Assembly (NCBI RefSeq): GCF_900111195.1 | Contig: NZ_FOGL01000024.1 | Location: 1 to 45,927, forward strand | Reading direction: 5' to 3' | DNA from: Gracilibacillus ureilyticus | GTDB taxonomy: Bacteria > Bacillota > Bacilli > Bacillales > Amphibacillaceae | DNA length: 45,927 nucleotides | Shown: one piece after another, positions 43,542 to 45,927 of the stretch | Numbering within the stretch: position 1 is the first letter of the stretch | How the letters are laid out: the number at the start of each line of letters is the position of its first letter | The notes under the pieces: model-generated | What the model was told of the DNA's origin: nothing | The model's database searches: none | What the model saw: the letters and a program-made list of their open reading frames with translations, nothing else | Made by a program: the position numbers and the translations under genes

Positions 43542-44887
43542 AGCTTCGCACAAAGGTACAGTTATTCCTTAGTTTAATGATGATAATTGTCATTTTGCTT
43601 GTCAATAGCGGTGTTTATTTTTTATATGAAAATAGAGTAAGCAATAATGAAGTGTCCCGTGTGAAAGAAGATGCGGTTGCAATCATGGAAGCTCTTGCTA
43701 AGCATGACGAAATCAATATGGATATTTCTCAGCTTCTAAAAGCATTCTTACCGGCAAATGGGATGATCCGGATAATTGATGAGACGAATTATCCGATACA
43801 AAACTTCACGAAAGATGGCAGCTACCTCAATTGGCCATTTGAATATACTGACAAAGAAATCACTTCAATAAATAAATCTGGAGAGATTCCATATGTCCAA
43901 GTATCGCTCCCTGTAATATGGAATGACGGCTCTATTGTAACACTCCAAGTAAGTGAGGCGTTATACTCAATGGACGATGCATTAGACAGACTGCAAGTTG
44001 TACTATTGATAACTTCCTTATTTATGGTTATACCTGCAGTTTTATCCGGAATTTTTATTGCTCGCTATGTGACAACACCAATTAAAAGACTGACTAATGA
44101 AATTAACAAAAATCCCATTAACGGAAAATGGGAAAAAATCACTGCACATAACAATAATAAAGATGAGATAGCAGATATGCAGCAAGCCTATAATCACATG
44201 ATTGATCGAATTGATGAAAATATGACGAAACAAATCCGCTTTGTTTCTGATGCGTCTCATGAATTAAAAACACCATTATCTGTTATTACAAGTTATGCGG
44301 AGCTTCTTCAAAGACGTGGAAAACAAAGACCGGAGATATTTGATGAATCAGTAGAGGCCATCCTCTCGGAAGCAGGTAGAATGAAGCATTTAACAGAGCA
44401 AATGCTCATGTTAGCGAAAAATGAAGCGATCGAAAATGTCCGCTTTGAGCCTGTCGACATCTCCCAAATGGTCCGTGATGTGGTCCGTTCCTTAACATTA
44501 GCTTATAAGCGGGAGATTCACTATTACGATATGATAGAGCAATCCCTCACAGTTAGTGCAGATGAACAAAAGATGAATCAGGCCATCTACATATTAGTTG
44601 ATAATGCCTGCAAGTATAGTGACAGAGAAATTAATATTTATATTGAAGAAAAGGATAAGCAGCTTCTTATCTCTGTACAGGACTTTGGAGATGGTCTAAG
44701 TAAAGAAGAGCAGGAATTTATTTTTGACCGGTTTTTCCGTGTTGATAAAGCGAGAAGCAGGAAGGCTGGCGGAACAGGATTAGGTCTTGCTATATGCAAA
44801 GCTATCGTAGAAGCTCATGGCGGTAAGATAAGTATTGAGAGCAGGTTAAATGAAGGCTCTACCTTCACGATCCATTTACCTAAATAA
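43538..44887 (+). CDS. Sensor histidine kinase, HAMP type
   Basis: A 449-residue kinase: membrane segment (8-30), extracytoplasmic sensor (31-150), second membrane segment (152-176), HAMP domain with TTPIKRLTNEI, then the H box with H241 in SDASHELKTPLSVI, N box VDNACKYSD, and G boxes DFGDGLS and GGTGLGLAICKAI. It pairs with the regulator encoded just ahead and overlaps it by four bases. The next gene, with a double PepSY domain, is separated by 103 bases that carry a repeat array, and is the likely target. The signal sensed is unknown. Confidence 0.92.
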   Translation: MKLRTKVQLFLSLMMIIVILLVNSGVYFLYENRVSNNEVSRVKEDAVAIMEALAKHDEINMDISQLLKAFLPANGMIRIIDETNYPIQNFTKDGSYLNWPFEYTDKEITSINKSGEIPYVQVSLPVIWNDGSIVTLQVSEALYSMDDALDRLQVVLLITSLFMVIPAVLSGIFIARYVTTPIKRLTNEINKNPINGKWEKITAHNNNKDEIADMQQAYNHMIDRIDENMTKQIRFVSDASHELKTPLSVITSYAELLQRRGKQRPEIFDESVEAILSEAGRMKHLTEQMLMLAKNEAIENVRFEPVDISQMVRDVVRSLTLAYKREIHYYDMIEQSLTVSADEQKMNQAIYILVDNACKYSDREINIYIEEKDKQLLISVQDFGDGLSKEEQEFIFDRFFRVDKARSRKAGGTGLGLAICKAIVEAHGGKISIESRLNEGSTFTIHLPK

Positions 44888-44903
44888 GAAAAAATGAAGT
44901 GAT

Positions 44904-44943
44904 TTCTCATCAAATTCTCATTTTTCTCTCATGGGGTACTCAT
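44904..44943 (+). promoter_or_regulatory. Four 11-bp-spaced direct repeats, likely response-regulator binding array
   Basis: TTCTCAT at 44904, TTCTCAT at 44915, CTCTCAT at 44926 and TACTCAT at 44937 are spaced by exactly 11 bases each. They lie just ahead of a TACAAT -10 box (44954-44959), and no good -35 box is present. This layout is what OmpR/PhoB-type activators use: tandem sites on one DNA face, overlapping the -35 region. Confidence 0.7.
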
Positions 44944-44953
44944 TATTGGGGGC

Positions 44954-44959
44954 TACAAT
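44954..44959 (+). promoter_or_regulatory. -10 box of the PepSY gene
   Basis: TACAAT stands 31 bases before the start codon; the -35 position (44931-44936) reads ATGGGG, so this promoter should need an activator. Confidence 0.5.
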
Positions 44960-44990
44960 AAAAGTATCAAATAAATAAGGAGTGCTTATC

Positions 44991-45674
44991 ATGAAAAACA
45001 AACGATTTTTTATCACATTAACAAGCCTTTTAGTTGTTGGAATAGTGTTAGCTATTCTCCAGTTTACCCCAGACTCAGCCAGTGCATATCTATCCAGGCA
45101 GGAAGCCGAAGACAAAGTAAAGACTCAGTTTCCAGGTGAAATTGTTGAACTGGAGTTAGAGGAAGATGATAACCGGAAAGTGTATGAAATTGAGATCAGA
45201 GGTACAGAAATGCACTATGACCTTAAGCTCGATGCAGAAACTGGAAAAATTTTAAAATTAGAGGAAAAACCAGTAACACCATCTGAAAGTTCAGTGACAA
45301 CAGAGAAAAACAGTGAGAATACAAATGAAGATAATAAAGATGATAGTGACACGAAAGCTGATTCCACTGATAAGAATAACACTACTTCAGAGCAATCCAC
45401 TTCTGGTGGAGGAAATAATCCTGACGATCAAAAAGATTCACAGGATGACAGCCAACCAGACAATAAGACAGAAACATTAATTTCAGCAGAGAAGGCCAAA
45501 TCTATTGCATTAGAACAACACAATGGCACAATCACTGATTTCGAATTAGACGAGGACGATGGCCGGATGTTATATGAAATGGAAATTCATACAGCAACAA
45601 ATGAAGTAGATATTGAAATTGATGCATACACTGGTTCAGTAATTTCCATCTCTGTAGATGATTTAGATGATTAA
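44991..45674 (+). CDS. Secreted protein with two PepSY domains
   Basis: A 227-residue protein: basic start and one hydrophobic segment (about 7-27; signal peptide or anchor), then PepSY domain 1 (about 33-92: SRQEAEDKVKTQFPGEIVEL followed by YDLKLDAETGKIL), a Ser/Asp/Asn/Lys-rich linker (about 95-160), and PepSY domain 2 (about 162-225: ISAEKAKSIALEQHNGTI and VDIEIDAYTGSVISI). PepSY domains bind or inhibit other proteins outside the cell, including proteases. I chose ATG 44991, with AAGGAG eight bases ahead. It follows a two-component system and a repeat array, so it is probably the output, and possibly a feedback partner, of the kinase. Confidence 0.82.
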   Translation: MKNKRFFITLTSLLVVGIVLAILQFTPDSASAYLSRQEAEDKVKTQFPGEIVELELEEDDNRKVYEIEIRGTEMHYDLKLDAETGKILKLEEKPVTPSESSVTTEKNSENTNEDNKDDSDTKADSTDKNNTTSEQSTSGGGNNPDDQKDSQDDSQPDNKTETLISAEKAKSIALEQHNGTITDFELDEDDGRMLYEMEIHTATNEVDIEIDAYTGSVISISVDDLDD

Positions 45675-45701
45675 TTAGAAAAGAACACCTAGATATTTTT
45701 G

Positions 45702-45742
45702 AAAATGGTTCCGGGCAATTAGATTTGCTTGGAACCATTTTT
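45702..45742 (+). terminator. Terminator of the PepSY gene
   Basis: AAAATGGTTCC and GGAACCATTTT form an 11-bp perfect stem extended by GGCAA/TTGC, followed by a T run. Confidence 0.9.
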
Positions 45743-45862
45743 GTTGTGTTTGTGGTTGCCTTTTGCGTTTGCCATGCTGAAATTGAAGTAGTTACATAGA
45801 GTAGATGTCTATTATTTTGCTGAACTTAGGGAATCCGCCATGGTTACCAACTCATTGACATA

Positions 45863-45927
45863 ATGGCTTTCAGCGCTACTCCGAACGACTTCGCTCCTAT
45901 TTTTCCGCGCGCCATGGCTTTCAGCGC
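45863..45927. repeat. Start of a 51-bp tandem repeat, cut by the window edge
   Basis: ATGGCTTTCAGCGC occurs at 45863-45876 and again at 45914-45927, the last base of the window. The unit includes TACTCCGAACGACTTCGCTC and TTTTTCCGCGCGCC. More units may follow outside. A related, degenerate stretch is at 29683-29790. Confidence 0.6.

Noticed and set aside
1-45927. CRISPR array, tRNA or rRNA genes
   Set aside because: No regularly spaced repeats with spacers, and no cloverleaf or rRNA sequence that I could recognise. The only regular repeats are the four 11-bp-spaced heptamers and the 51-bp unit at the end.

Overview
The window reads as the chromosome of a low-GC, endospore-forming member of the Bacillaceae. 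Genes such as prkA and yhbH (spore formers), odhAB, yvdD, yhfI, ytiB and a yxjG-type methionine synthase, strong AGGAGG-type ribosome sites and an S-box riboswitch all fit that group. Several secreted proteins are very acidic, which would suit a halotolerant genus, but the genus cannot be fixed from sequence alone.

Positions 1-1400 hold the tail of an IS110-type transposase, a beta-carbonic anhydrase (ytiB) and a small SunI-like PH-domain protein. Positions 1410-18100 are the accessory heart of the window: a Gram-positive Tad (type IVb/Flp) pilus locus on the minus strand (cpaB-like, tadZ, tadA, tadB, tadC, flp, tadE-like, tadG-like), with its prepilin peptidase on the plus strand. Interleaved with it is a multiplied family of von Willebrand A (vWA) lipoproteins: four intact copies (3200-4660, 5063-6478, 8240-9553, 10713-12137), one frameshifted copy (1691-3126), one copy that has lost its vWA domain (6517-7360), and debris (1557-1690). 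There are also two broken pieces of the flp pilin gene. The whole locus is bracketed by murG on the right (18454) and by a second, decayed copy of the murG 3' end on the left (1410-1556). This amplified and decaying vWA/pilin array is the most unusual part of the window.

Positions 18454-31700 are mostly conserved core genes on the minus strand: murG, an aldehyde dehydrogenase, a LOG-family protein, a CNT nucleoside transporter, a small lipoprotein, yhbH with a sigma-E-like promoter, odhA-odhB and prkA. A 25-codon membrane microprotein with its own promoter and terminator sits at 31882-31959.

Positions 32036-39647 hold yhfI, an orphan ureD-like/ureF pair without urease subunits or ureG, a PHP-domain phosphoesterase, and an ECF vitamin/metal transporter (T, fused double ATPase, S component). 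A divergent RpiR-type regulator follows, with a repeated TTTGTTAAC element between it and the transporter.

Positions 39810-45674 hold a chemoreceptor without a HAMP domain, a yxjG-type methionine synthase under an S-box riboswitch, and an OmpR-type two-component system followed by a double-PepSY secreted protein. That last gene is preceded by four direct repeats at exact 11-bp spacing, which look like the binding array of the adjacent response regulator. The window ends in the start of a 51-bp tandem repeat.
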